A stretch of DNA of 64,000 nucleotides, taken from SLFH01 sp050486265. GTDB taxonomy: Bacteria; Planctomycetota; Phycisphaerae; Phycisphaerales; UBA1924. How positions within the stretch are numbered: position 1 is the stretch's first letter; every line of letters starts with the position of its first letter. The stretch is taken from positions 23,216 to 87,215 of the forward strand of contig JBJHCY010000014.1 of NCBI GenBank assembly GCA_050486265.1, written 5' to 3'. Under the pieces are notes generated by a model. That model was not told where the DNA came from and did not search any database. It was given only the letters and a program-made list of their open reading frames with translations. Made by a program: the position numbers and the translations under genes. This document shows positions 42,314-50,457 of the stretch, one piece after another.

Positions 42314-42997
42314 TCAGCCCCAAACCCGCAGCCGCCGAAGCACCGCATCAATCTGCGCCGCCGTATCGCCTTCGTGATCGATCAGCACGGCGTTCCAGCC
42401 CGCGTTCCTCGCCGCGTTGATGTTGTCTTCCAGATCGTCGAAGAACAGGATCGACGGCGCGTCGAACCCGCTCTCGCGTTCGAACTTGCGGTACACCGCT
42501 TCGTCGGGCTTCGCCTCGCCGAGCAAATGGCTCGCGTGCCGGTGCGAGAGTTTCTCGATCGTCGGGAAGTGGGGGAGGCCGTCGACACCGCCGGGAAGCC
42601 GTCGCAGCCAGTGGCGCGGGTTGGTGTTGCTGAGCAGGCCCGTTTCCACCCCCGGCGTCGCGATGAGTCGATCGACGAGCTCGCCCACGCCCGGGTACTC
42701 CTCCAAGAGCCACGCGTCGTGGATCAGGCGGACCTCGTCGGGCGAGTAGAGCCCGTTCGTCTGTTCTGACGCGAGCTTGAAATACTCCTCGCACGAGAGC
42801 TCGCCCCGCTGATACCGCCACGCGACCTTGCGCCGGTGCTGGGCGAGCGCCGTATCTTGCACATCGGCGCGGACGGGCAGGCCCGCCGCGGCGCACCCCT
42901 CGGCGAAGCTGCGGCAAATCTTCAGAATCACCCCGCCCCAGTCGAAGCAGACCAGGCGGATCGGCTCGTGCTCGGACATCTCGCGCTCCGTGCTCAT
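42314..42997 (-). CDS. HAD superfamily hydrolase
   Basis: This 227-aa protein has HAD motif I FDWGGVI (~18-24), where the second Asp of the DxD pair is Gly, as in YihX-type HADs. Motif II is LLSNTN (~120-125), motif III is the Lys in GEAKPDEAVY, and motif IV is ILFFDDLEDNI. It has a helical cap (~30-100). Likely activity is phosphatase on a small phosphorylated metabolite. Its ATG overlaps the truD stop (ATGA), so it is the last gene of the nnrE-BFN-truD-HAD operon. Confidence 0.87.
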   Translation of the reverse strand: MSTEREMSEHEPIRLVCFDWGGVILKICRSFAEGCAAAGLPVRADVQDTALAQHRRKVAWRYQRGELSCEEYFKLASEQTNGLYSPDEVRLIHDAWLLEEYPGVGELVDRLIATPGVETGLLSNTNPRHWLRRLPGGVDGLPHFPTIEKLSHRHASHLLGEAKPDEAVYRKFERESGFDAPSILFFDDLEDNINAARNAGWNAVLIDHEGDTAAQIDAVLRRLRVWG

Positions 42998-44334
42998 CGG
43001 TCCTTGTCTTCGGCCGGGTCGGTCATCGGCCTTCCCGTCCGCTCGGGCTTCATGATCTCGCGCATCACCACCGTCGCGAACGCCCCGCGCGGCAGCGTGA
43101 ACGCGACGCGCACATACGGCCCGACCTCGTCGACACCGCCCTCGACATCCGTGTCCTTCACCGGCACGCGCAGCGGGCGCCGCACACCCTCGAAGCTCGT
43201 CCGGATCTTTTCCGCCGGCTCGGTCACCGCCTCGACAGTCAGGCCGAAGCGTTCCAGCGCCGCGAGCTCGGTTTCATCGGTCCGGCCCGAGGCCCGCATC
43301 ATCTTCGGCCCCCACATCGGGCCCGAGGGGCTGATTTCCAGCGAAGCGGCGCGACGCGCCGTTTCAGGGTCGGCCGCCGTCTCGCTGTCGACCATGAAGC
43401 ACGCGCCGTTGTCGTGCTTGAAGGCGATATCGCCATCGTGCAGTTCGGCGAGCGTGCCGGCCGTCAGCCGCTCGTCGAGCACCGCGTTGAACACCGCCGA
43501 CTGCATCGCCGACAGGTAGAACTCCGTCACGGTGCGGCCGATCGACTTGACGGCCCGCTGCGCCGTTCCGCCCCGCGAGAGCACGCGCAACGCCGCGCAT
43601 TCGGAGGCGAGATGGCGGGGCATGTTCGAGAGCGCCCGCCCGTAGTCGCCCTCGACGTACGCGCGCCTCGCCGCCTCCTGCCTCGGGTCGTCGAGCTCGC
43701 CCGGGCCGAGCATGAGGTCCAGCGCGGCTTTGTGCTCGCCCAGCACGATCGCGCGACCGATCAGGTGGTTGTTGCCCAGATACCCGAAACGCTGCTCGCC
43801 GAGCCGGTTGGGCACGCCCTCGCGTTCGAGCCTGTTCAGCACGGCGTACGCCTCGCGCACATTCGTCGGCGAGACGCCCCGCACCCGGATCGAGAAGCGG
43901 TTGCCCGCCAGATGACCTCGCCGCAGCTTGTTGGTGTGATGCTCCGCCCAGAGCACGCCGATCCGCTCGTCGGTCAGCATCGGGAAGTCGCCGACCTTCT
44001 TCCCCGGCGTGTGCACGCTGACGACCTGGCGCGTCATCGCGTGCTTGTCTTTCAGCCCCGCGACGCCCACCGCCGTCTTGGCCACGCCGAAGTGCTGCGC
44101 GAGGATCGCGACAAGTTCAAGCGTCGAGAGCGAACGCTTCTCGATGAACATGAAGATGTGCTCGCCCTCGCCCGAGGGCGGGTACGCGGGGATCTCCTCG
44201 ACGAGGAAGTCCTCGGGCCGCTGCTTGATCTCGCCCCCGATCCCCGGGATGTCGTCGGAGAGATACACCGCGGGGCGCACGCGCGGGTCGGTGTCGCGCG
44301 GCTGCGGGCTCGCTCGGCCGGCCTCAGAGCTCAT
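42994..44334 (-). CDS. truD: tRNA pseudouridine(13) synthase
   Basis: This 446-aa protein starts at ATG 44334 (an upstream in-frame start at 44358 would add 8 residues). TruD makes pseudouridine at position 13 of certain tRNAs. The catalytic Asp is D96 in the VAGLKDKHAMTRQ motif, and the RPEDFLVEEIP motif (~39-49) and RFGYLGNNHLIGRA segment are visible. The inserted TRUD domain spans about 155-330. Length is longer than the E. coli enzyme (349 aa) but common for the family outside proteobacteria. It overlaps the BFN gene by 11 bp. Confidence 0.93.
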   Translation of the reverse strand: MSSEAGRASPQPRDTDPRVRPAVYLSDDIPGIGGEIKQRPEDFLVEEIPAYPPSGEGEHIFMFIEKRSLSTLELVAILAQHFGVAKTAVGVAGLKDKHAMTRQVVSVHTPGKKVGDFPMLTDERIGVLWAEHHTNKLRRGHLAGNRFSIRVRGVSPTNVREAYAVLNRLEREGVPNRLGEQRFGYLGNNHLIGRAIVLGEHKAALDLMLGPGELDDPRQEAARRAYVEGDYGRALSNMPRHLASECAALRVLSRGGTAQRAVKSIGRTVTEFYLSAMQSAVFNAVLDERLTAGTLAELHDGDIAFKHDNGACFMVDSETAADPETARRAASLEISPSGPMWGPKMMRASGRTDETELAALERFGLTVEAVTEPAEKIRTSFEGVRRPLRVPVKDTDVEGGVDEVGPYVRVAFTLPRGAFATVVMREIMKPERTGRPMTDPAEDKDR

Positions 44335-44767
44335 CGCGCGTCGCGGCCTCGAGCACATGCTCGTTCACGAAGATCGGCACATCACCCGCGATCCCGATCG
44401 CGATCGCGTCGCTCGGGCGCGAGTCGATGTGCAACAACTCGCCGTCGCCGCGGCGGATGTCCAGCGTCGCAAAGAAGGTGTGGTCGGCCAGGTCGGTGAT
44501 CGTGATCGACTGCAGCGAACCGCCCAGCTCGTCGACAATCGTCGCCAAGAGGTCGTGCGTCTGCGGGCGCTTGATCGGCACGCCCTTGAGCCGACGCTCG
44601 ATCGCCTGCGCCTCGGGCAGGCCGATCACGATCGGGAAGGTCCGCGCCTCCGCCGGCGTCCCGTCGTCGTCCTCGGTCTCGTCGAGCACCTCGCGGAGCT
44701 CGATGAGCTGATAGTCCGTCAACTCACGGATCAGGATCCTCGCAAGCTCCATCCGTACCGCCATCAC
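44324..44767 (-). CDS. Bifunctional nuclease (BFN/DUF151) family protein
   Basis: This 147-aa protein has the DUF151 signature: FPIVIGLPEAQAIERRL (~44-60), RPQTHDLL and the SRPSDAIAIGI motif (~114-124), ending with VPIFVNEHVL. Plant BFN proteins of this fold have DNase and RNase activity; the bacterial role is not settled. The start is GTG 44767 or the adjacent ATG 44764; both overlap the nnrE stop. It is operonic with nnrE and truD. Confidence 0.9.
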   Translation of the reverse strand: MMAVRMELARILIRELTDYQLIELREVLDETEDDDGTPAEARTFPIVIGLPEAQAIERRLKGVPIKRPQTHDLLATIVDELGGSLQSITITDLADHTFFATLDIRRGDGELLHIDSRPSDAIAIGIAGDVPIFVNEHVLEAATRDEL

Positions 44768-45528
44768 GATCCCCCGTTCTCGGCCGGGACCCGCGCCGCC
44801 TCCCGCGCCAGCTCCTCCGCCAAGGCCGCGGGCGCGCCGATCTCCCCGATGCTCACCTCACCAAGGTACGCGGAAGCACCCCGCTTCTGAAAGCCGATTT
44901 TGCGGCACGCAAAGCTCACCGTCAGGTCCGCACGCACGCAGTCCCCCAGGGCCTCGCCCGTGTCGGCGTCCAGGCCCGAGGGCACATCCGCCGAGACCAC
45001 CTCCGCCCCCCGATCGCCAAGGAGCACGATCGTCCGGATCGCCTCGGCCGGCGCCCCCTCCGGCGCACGGCTCAGCCCCGTCCCGAAAATCGCGTCGACC
45101 ACGCACGAGCACCCGCCCAGACGCTTGACGGTGCGCTCGATCGCCTGCGCCGCCCCATCCGAGCCGTCGGCGATCGGGATCTCCATCGCTTCGATCGCCC
45201 GGAGATTCGCCGCCGCGTCGCTTCCGGCCTCCGGCTCGCCGAGGGTCACCACCCCCACGCGGATCCCGGCGTTGGCGATGTGCCTGGCCGCGACGAACCC
45301 GTCCCCCCCGTTCGCCCCCGGCCCGCAGACGATCAGCACCCGGGGCCTGGGCCCCGCCAGAGACAACGCCGCCTCCGCCAGCGACCGACCAGCGTTCTCC
45401 ATCAGCACACGACCGGTCAGCCCGTACCGATCCTCCGCGAGCCGATCCAGCTCGCGGCACTGCTCGCGCGACAACGCGGGCACGGATTCGCGGTCATCGG
45501 GGCGGGTTCTGCGGCTTCGGGGGCTCAT
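44764..45528 (-). CDS. nnrE: NAD(P)H-hydrate epimerase (YjeF N-terminal type)
   Basis: This 254-aa protein starts at ATG 45528; the longer frame past it is a shadow of the divergent glycosyltransferase. It repairs R-NAD(P)HX to the S form. The YjeF_N motifs are NAGRSLAEAAL, CGPGANGGDGFVAARHI (~70-86), VVDAIFGTGLSR (~148-159) and SADVPSGLDADTG (~184-196), with the catalytic Asp in VVDAIFG. The dehydratase domain often fused to it is absent. The promoter appears leaderless: TACACT (45535-45540, minus) ends 6 nt before the ATG. It is divergent from the GT2 gene across only 45 bp. Confidence 0.93.
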   Translation of the reverse strand: MSPRSRRTRPDDRESVPALSREQCRELDRLAEDRYGLTGRVLMENAGRSLAEAALSLAGPRPRVLIVCGPGANGGDGFVAARHIANAGIRVGVVTLGEPEAGSDAAANLRAIEAMEIPIADGSDGAAQAIERTVKRLGGCSCVVDAIFGTGLSRAPEGAPAEAIRTIVLLGDRGAEVVSADVPSGLDADTGEALGDCVRADLTVSFACRKIGFQKRGASAYLGEVSIGEIGAPAALAEELAREAARVPAENGGS

Positions 45529-45534
45529 CTGACG

Positions 45535-45540
45535 AGTGTA
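45535..45540 (-). promoter_or_regulatory. -10 element (TACACT) for leaderless nnrE
   Basis: TACACT on the minus strand is followed by 6 nt and the ATG, with no Shine-Dalgarno. It lies back to back with the -10 of the divergent GT2 gene. Confidence 0.6.
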
Positions 45541-45557
45541 GGGGTCCTGCGTCGGTC

Positions 45558-45563
45558 TACAGT
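45558..45563 (+). promoter_or_regulatory. -10 element (TACAGT) for the divergent GT2 gene
   Basis: TACAGT ends 10 nt before ATG 45574, and no ribosome-binding site intervenes. Together with 45535-45540 it forms a compact divergent promoter pair. Confidence 0.55.
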
Positions 45564-45573
45564 CGGGGCTTCG

Positions 45574-46797
45574 ATGCAGATCCTCTGGACCATTGCGCTC
45601 GCCCTGCTCGCCGCCCATGCCGTCGTGCTGCTGGTCTACTGGAGCGTCGGGCTGGCCCGCATCCACCGCTCGCTCAAGGCCCTTCCCTCCGCCAAAGACG
45701 GGGCCGCCTCGGCCCGCGAGAGGCCCTGCACCGAACCTGTCTGCGTGATCGTCCCCGCCCACAACGAGGAGGGCGTGATCGCCGAGCTGATCGCCTCCCT
45801 CCGCGAGCAGACCCACCCCGCCGTCCGATTCGTGCTCGCACTGGACCGCTGCACCGACGGCACCCTGAAGATCGCCCGCGAGCTCACCGAGGGCGACGAC
45901 CGTTTCGAGATCATCGAAATCGCCGAGTGCCCCGCGGACTGGGCGGGCAAGGTCAACGCCGTGTGGACCGCTTTCAGGGCGTCCGACGCCGCGAAGTACG
46001 CCTCGCACCTCATCTGCGCCGACGCCGACACCGTCTTCGATCCCCAGCTCGTCGCCGCCTCCTGCGCGCTCGTCCGCGATCGCCAGCTCGACATGCTCAG
46101 CTATGTCTCCGACCTGAGCGCTCGATCCTGGTTCGAGAAGATCGTCCAGCCCGCCTGCGGCGTCGAGTTGCTCTACCAGTACCCCATTCTGAGGGCAAAC
46201 GGCTCGGGCGATCACCGCCGCGCTTTCGCCAACGGCCAGTTCATGCTCTTCACCCGCGACGCCTACGAGAAACTCGGCGGGCACGAGGCCGTCAGCGAAG
46301 CGGTGCTCGAAGACATGGCCCTCGCCCGCCTCGCCGCAGACCTCGATCTCCGCGTCGGCGTCTTCATGAGCGACCGCATGCTCCGCGTCCGCATGTACGA
46401 CCGCTGGGACGCCTTCCGCACGGGCTGGAAGCGCATCTACATCGACTGCGCCAAACGAAAGCTCTCTCGCCTGCACCGCTACGCGTGGCGCGTCCGATGG
46501 ATCGGAACCGTTTTGCCCGCCTGCGCGTTCGCCGGGGTGCTGCTCTCGATCGTCCCTACGCAGGCGCCGGAGCTCGCACGCTGGGCCGCGGGCGGGCTGT
46601 CGGCGCTCGGCCTGGGCGCCTGGCTGCTCGCGATGGGGTACATCTACAGGCGGGGCGGCTTCCCCCTCTGGAGCGTGCCCTTGAACCCGGCCGCCAACTG
46701 GCTGCTCGGCGGGCTGTTCATCGAGGCGGCCAGGGACCTCGAGTCCGGCCGCCCGGTCCAATGGGGCGGGCGGAGCTACCTGCTCGAGCCACGCTGA
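45574..46797 (+). CDS. Membrane-bound family 2 glycosyltransferase (HpnB-like)
   Basis: The start ATG 45574 opens with a membrane helix (~3-25); the longer frame upstream is a shadow of nnrE. The protein is 407 aa. The GT-A domain has VIVPAHNEEGVIAELIASL (~53-71, partial), LDRCTDGT, DADTVFDP (metal-binding DxD at ~149-151) and a GGHEAVSEAVLEDMALAR acceptor segment (~246-263). C-terminal membrane helices (~310-365) follow. This plan resembles the HpnB hopanoid-associated glycosyltransferases and ceramide glucosyltransferases. The acceptor is probably a membrane lipid; no hopanoid genes are visible nearby, so the substrate stays open. Confidence 0.86.
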   Translation: MQILWTIALALLAAHAVVLLVYWSVGLARIHRSLKALPSAKDGAASARERPCTEPVCVIVPAHNEEGVIAELIASLREQTHPAVRFVLALDRCTDGTLKIARELTEGDDRFEIIEIAECPADWAGKVNAVWTAFRASDAAKYASHLICADADTVFDPQLVAASCALVRDRQLDMLSYVSDLSARSWFEKIVQPACGVELLYQYPILRANGSGDHRRAFANGQFMLFTRDAYEKLGGHEAVSEAVLEDMALARLAADLDLRVGVFMSDRMLRVRMYDRWDAFRTGWKRIYIDCAKRKLSRLHRYAWRVRWIGTVLPACAFAGVLLSIVPTQAPELARWAAGGLSALGLGAWLLAMGYIYRRGGFPLWSVPLNPAANWLLGGLFIEAARDLESGRPVQWGGRSYLLEPR

Positions 46798-46801
46798 AGG
46801 A

Positions 46802-46954
46802 TCAGGGGTGTGGGGCGCGGGGCGCTGGGTGAGGCAGCGGCCCCCGGCCGCGGGCTATCTTTGCCTTCCAAAGCCCCAAACCGAAACCCCGAGCCAAGCT
46901 TCGGCCGCAGGCCGTAGCAGCCCCTGCGCCCAGCTCCAAGCGCCCCGCGCTCAC
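46802..46954 (-). repeat. Dispersed intergenic repeat, copy A
   Basis: This is the reverse-complement partner of 21561-21712. The block 46806-46852 matches 21654-21700 at 44 of 47 positions. The middle part differs by small indels. It fills most of the gap between the GT2 and exbD-like genes. Confidence 0.75.
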
Positions 46955-46997
46955 TCTTCTCGTTCCCGGCGGACGCCCCGCGCCAAGGATCCACTCC

Positions 46998-47495
46998 ATG
47001 CGCCGCATCCGACGCACCAGCACCGAGCCGCGCCTGGAGCTGACGCCTCTGATCGATGTCGTCTTCCTCCTGCTCACCTTCTTCGTCTTCAGCCTCGTGC
47101 TGATGGAGCGGGTGAACCTGCTGCGCATCGACCTGCCCGTTCTCGGCGCCGGCGAACGCTCGGGCAGCCCAGAGACCATCACCCTCCTTCTCGACGCCTC
47201 GGGCCGCCTCTACCTCAACGCCGAGCCCGTCGAGGCCGAACGCGTCGCCGACCGCATCCGCGACCTCCGCGAAGGACGCGACGACATGCCGCTGTTCATC
47301 GCCACCGACGAGGGCGGCAGGACCGGCGATCTCCTCAGGCTCCTCGACCGCCTCTCGGCCGAGGGCATCACCGAGTTCTCCTTTATCGGCCGCCCCGAAG
47401 AGGCCCCCGGCGACGATCGCCCCAGCCCGAGTCGCCCCAGCCCAGACCGCCCAAACGCAGACCGACAGGAACAGCCCGACCCCGGCCCGGGTTGA
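46998..47495 (+). CDS. ExbD/TolR family biopolymer transport protein
   Basis: This 165-aa protein has one N-terminal membrane helix with the ExbD signature LTPLIDVVFLLLTFFVFS (~15-32), where D20 is the proton-path Asp. A periplasmic alpha/beta domain follows (~55-135) with TITLLLDASGRLYLN. The tail (~138-165) is Pro/Asp/Arg-rich. ExbD works with ExbB to couple proton flow to TonB- or Tol-type energy transfer, but no ExbB/TolQ gene is in this window. The TonB-like gene follows 69 bp downstream, which supports a transport role. Confidence 0.92.
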   Translation: MRRIRRTSTEPRLELTPLIDVVFLLLTFFVFSLVLMERVNLLRIDLPVLGAGERSGSPETITLLLDASGRLYLNAEPVEAERVADRIRDLREGRDDMPLFIATDEGGRTGDLLRLLDRLSAEGITEFSFIGRPEEAPGDDRPSPSRPSPDRPNADRQEQPDPGPG

Positions 47496-47564
47496 TCCCG
47501 CTTTGACGCCCGTAAAATCCCCGGGGCATGTCGCGCGAACGCAACGACCCGATGGGGGCGGCCG

Positions 47565-48632
47565 ATGGCACGCCGAAGCACCGAGAACATCCAGAGCGTC
47601 AGGACGCCCGAGCCATCGCCCGGACGCGTCTCTCTCGTCGCAGGCCTCGCGTTCAGCGTCGCAGCCCATGTCGGGGTGATCTGGCTTTTCACCTCCGGCG
47701 TCGGCGGCTCGCTCGCTGCGGCAGCCTTCCCCCCGCTCCCTGACCCCCGCATCACCCCCGGCGTCGATCAGAGCAAGGCGATGAATGTCGTCTGGCTCGG
47801 CTTCGACTCCCCGGAGGAGCACCAGGCCCCCGAGGCCCGGACCGAGCAGGCCGCCCTCTCCCCCGAAGACCGCGCGGCTCCGGAGAGCCCCCAAAGCGCT
47901 GAATCTGAGCCCGCTGAATCAGAACCCGAAGAGTCCCAGCCCGAATTACAGGCGGAGCCCGAGCCCGAAGCCGATCAGCCCGAGTCCCGCCCCGAGCAGG
48001 AAGCGGTCCCCGACGCGGGCCTGACCGCACCCGCGCTCCCCGATGCGCAACTCCCCGACGAGCCCCCGGTCCCAGAGGCCAAACAGGCCGTCACACTCCC
48101 GGGCGAGGCCTCAGAGGCCGATCCGGCAGAAGACATCGCCCGCCCCGACGACCCCGCATCGGCCGAACCTGCGACCTCCCCCCGCCCGCCCGGGCAGGAA
48201 TCCAGCGAGACGGGGGCCGCCGGCCCATCGCCAGACCGCCCCGACACCGGATCCTCGACCGAGCAGAGCCGGATCGACGGCGCCCGCTCCGACGCCGAAT
48301 CCCCGGCAGCCAGCACCCAGCGCCCGACCCGTATCACCCCCGGGCAGGTGATCGCCCGCGAGGGCCTGCAGATCAGCACACGCGTGCCGCCGAGGTTCAG
48401 CATCCCGACCGAGCTGCTCGCCTCTCGGACCCCTGTCCTGGTGCGGATCTCGTTCGACGCACGAGGCGACGCGGTGATCGTCGAAGTTCTGCGAAGCTCG
48501 GGCCACCCCGGCGTCGATCAGGAGTGGGTCAACGCGCTGTACCGATGGAAGGCGACGGGCGAGGCCCTCAAAGAACTCGACCCCGAAAACCCGAGATCGG
48601 TCCACCGGATGGAGTTCAATGTCTACCGGTAA
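47565..48632 (+). CDS. TonB-like energy-transducing protein
   Basis: This 355-aa protein has a basic N-terminus, one membrane helix (~22-42), a long acidic Pro/Glu/Ser-rich spacer (~85-255) and a C-terminal TonB-type domain (~275-355) with PVLVRISFDARGDAVIVEVL and the GHPGVDQEWVNALYRWK helix. This is the TonB arrangement: anchor, periplasm-spanning rod, receptor-contact domain. It follows exbD and overlaps the next gene by 14 bp. No TonB-dependent receptor gene is visible in the window. Confidence 0.82.
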   Translation: MARRSTENIQSVRTPEPSPGRVSLVAGLAFSVAAHVGVIWLFTSGVGGSLAAAAFPPLPDPRITPGVDQSKAMNVVWLGFDSPEEHQAPEARTEQAALSPEDRAAPESPQSAESEPAESEPEESQPELQAEPEPEADQPESRPEQEAVPDAGLTAPALPDAQLPDEPPVPEAKQAVTLPGEASEADPAEDIARPDDPASAEPATSPRPPGQESSETGAAGPSPDRPDTGSSTEQSRIDGARSDAESPAASTQRPTRITPGQVIAREGLQISTRVPPRFSIPTELLASRTPVLVRISFDARGDAVIVEVLRSSGHPGVDQEWVNALYRWKATGEALKELDPENPRSVHRMEFNVYR

Positions 48633-49263
48633 CGCCGTACAACCCGCGATCCGATCAACCGCGGGCCTCTGCGCCCTGCTCCTCTGGCCCGGCGCGGCCG
48701 CGGGCGTGCCGACCGAGCACGGGCTTGTGCCTGTAACACCGGGGACGCAAGACGCGGCGCCCTTGCGTCGAGACATGCTCGTGCAGCCCAGAGACCTGCG
48801 CCTGCCCGTCGGCTTCGACCGCGTCTACCGCGACCAAAGTCAGTCGGGCGTCTACTTCCGCATCGGCGGCGGGATCACCGCGCGCTTCCCAAGGTCGGTC
48901 TACTACAGCACGCCCTTCGGGACCGTCACCGACATTCCACCCGGGACCGTCTTCCTCATCGGCCCACCCCCCGGAACCGAAGACCCCTTCGCCTACAGGC
49001 CCGCGAGCCTCGACGGCTCCGCCGTCGGCCCCTCCCGTCAGGACCCGCGGACGCTCGGACGAACGCGTGCCGGCCCGGAGGCGATGTCCGTCCTCGGCCG
49101 ATCGGGCCCGTCGGTTTCGCCCCGGACGCAGCACGCCCACCCGCTGCTCGACCGGAGCATCGACGAAGCGCCCGACACCGACAACCCGATCTTCGCCGGC
49201 GAGTTGTCGCGATCGGTGCGTCTCGGCGAACTGCTCGGTCGCACGCCCGAACCGGGCGGCTGA
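48619..49263 (+). CDS. Secreted protein of unknown function
   Basis: This 214-aa protein has a signal peptide-like N-terminus (~8-30, LCALLLWPGAAAGVP). The mature part has a small beta-rich segment (~45-110; VYFRIGGGITARFPRSVYYST, given in part) and a long Pro/Arg/Ser-rich tail without predicted order. No family is recognised. It overlaps the TonB-like gene by 14 bp, so it is probably translated with it and may be its periplasmic partner. Confidence 0.65.
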   Translation: MSTGNAVQPAIRSTAGLCALLLWPGAAAGVPTEHGLVPVTPGTQDAAPLRRDMLVQPRDLRLPVGFDRVYRDQSQSGVYFRIGGGITARFPRSVYYSTPFGTVTDIPPGTVFLIGPPPGTEDPFAYRPASLDGSAVGPSRQDPRTLGRTRAGPEAMSVLGRSGPSVSPRTQHAHPLLDRSIDEAPDTDNPIFAGELSRSVRLGELLGRTPEPGG

Positions 49264-49280
49264 ACACGCCGGCCCATCAA

Positions 49281-49313
49281 TGAAAAACGCCGCCGATCGG
49301 GGGATCGGCGGCG
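49281..49313 (-). terminator. Intrinsic terminator after floA
   Basis: A perfect 11-bp stem (CGCCGCCGATC at 49288-49298 with GATCGGCGGCG at 49303-49313) is followed, on the minus strand, by TTTTT. It lies 23 bp past the floA stop. Confidence 0.9.
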
Positions 49314-49335
49314 CGCGGATGACGCTCTCGGGCTC

Positions 49336-50346
49336 TCAGTTCGAGCCGTCGGACTGGCTCTTGCCCCCGCCGGCGATGGAATCGCGCATGCTGGTGTCGG
49401 CGACGACATTCTTCATGCGGTAGTAGTCCATGATGCCCATGTTGCCGCTGCGGAAGGCCTCGGCCATGGCCTTGGGGACCTCGGCCTCTGCGAGGACGAC
49501 GAGGGCCTTGTTCTTCTGGATCTCGGCCTTGAACTCCTGCTCCTGGGCGACGGCCATGGCGCGGCGCTTCTCGGCCTCGGCCTGGAAGCGGCGCTTGTCC
49601 GCCTCGGCCTGGTCGGCCTGGAGCTTGGCGCCGATGTTCTCGCCGACATCGATGTCGGCGATGTCGATCGAGAGGATCTGGAACGCGGTGCCCGCGTCGA
49701 GGCCCTTGTCCATCACGACCTTCGAGATCTTGTCGGGGTTCTCGAGCACCGCCTTGTGCGAGGTCGCCGAGCCGATGGTGGTGACGATGCCCTCGCCCAC
49801 GCGGGCGATGATCGTTTCCTCGGTGGCGCCGCCGACCAGTCTTTCAAGGTTGGTCCGCACCGTCACGCGGGCCTTGGCCTTCAACTGGATGCCGTCTTGG
49901 GCGACCGCGTCGATCGTGCTGCGCGGGCCGCCCGGGCTCGGGCAGTCGATCACCTTCGGGTTCACGCTCGTTGTCACGGCGTCGAGGATGTCGCGCCCGG
50001 CCAGGTCGATCGAGGCCGCGGTGTCCCAGTCGAGGTCGATCCGGGCACGCTTGGCGGCGATCAGGGCCGAGACGACATTGGGCACGCGCCCGCCGGCGAG
50101 GTAGTGCGTCTCCAGCGCGTTCTCGGAGATGTTCAGGCCCGCCTTCACCGCGCGGATCTTGCTGAGCACGATCGTGCGGAGGTCGACCTTCCTCAGGCGC
50201 ATCCCGATCATGGACGCGAGGCTCACCCTCGCGTTGGACAGCAGGGCCTGGATCCAGAGGTTGACGAACTGGCCGATCACCACAAACAGGACGACCAGAA
50301 CCAGCAGGACGATGATAATCGCGACAATCAGTCCGCCTTGGGGCAT
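49336..50346 (-). CDS. floA: Flotillin-like protein FloA
   Basis: This 336-aa protein is of the YqfA/FloA type. A membrane hairpin (~6-28) precedes an SPFH/PHB-like domain (~35-195), with VDLRTIVLSKIRAVKAGL and the AVAQDGIQLKAKARVTVRTNLERLVGG region (~147-173, given in part). A Glu/Ala/Lys-rich coiled coil (EAEKRR, EQEFKAEIQKNKAL) follows at ~240-300. It organises membrane microdomains. Length matches the Bacillus protein (331 aa). A TATACT -10 (50389-50394, minus) and GGGAG lie upstream. It follows two NfeD genes on the same strand, the classical NfeD-flotillin partnership. Confidence 0.96.
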   Translation of the reverse strand: MPQGGLIVAIIIVLLVLVVLFVVIGQFVNLWIQALLSNARVSLASMIGMRLRKVDLRTIVLSKIRAVKAGLNISENALETHYLAGGRVPNVVSALIAAKRARIDLDWDTAASIDLAGRDILDAVTTSVNPKVIDCPSPGGPRSTIDAVAQDGIQLKAKARVTVRTNLERLVGGATEETIIARVGEGIVTTIGSATSHKAVLENPDKISKVVMDKGLDAGTAFQILSIDIADIDVGENIGAKLQADQAEADKRRFQAEAEKRRAMAVAQEQEFKAEIQKNKALVVLAEAEVPKAMAEAFRSGNMGIMDYYRMKNVVADTSMRDSIAGGGKSQSDGSN

Positions 50347-50388
50347 AGCAGCAGTTCTCCCGTGGCTCGGTCGAGCCGTCGTGGTCCG

Positions 50389-50394
50389 AGTATA
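50389..50394 (-). promoter_or_regulatory. -10 element (TATACT) of floA
   Basis: TATACT on the minus strand lies 42 nt before the floA ATG, leaving a leader that includes GGGAG. It suggests that floA has its own promoter besides read-through from the nfeD genes. Confidence 0.55.
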
Positions 50395-50457
50395 CCCGCT
50401 GGCGTCCGGCTGTGGTCGGGCGCGGGCGAGCCCTGCCGGGCCGAGCGGAGGGAAATG

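Noticed and set aside
45529..46761. Extension of the nnrE frame across the GT2 gene
   Set aside because: Shadow translation; the YjeF_N domain and a leaderless -10 place the start at 45528.
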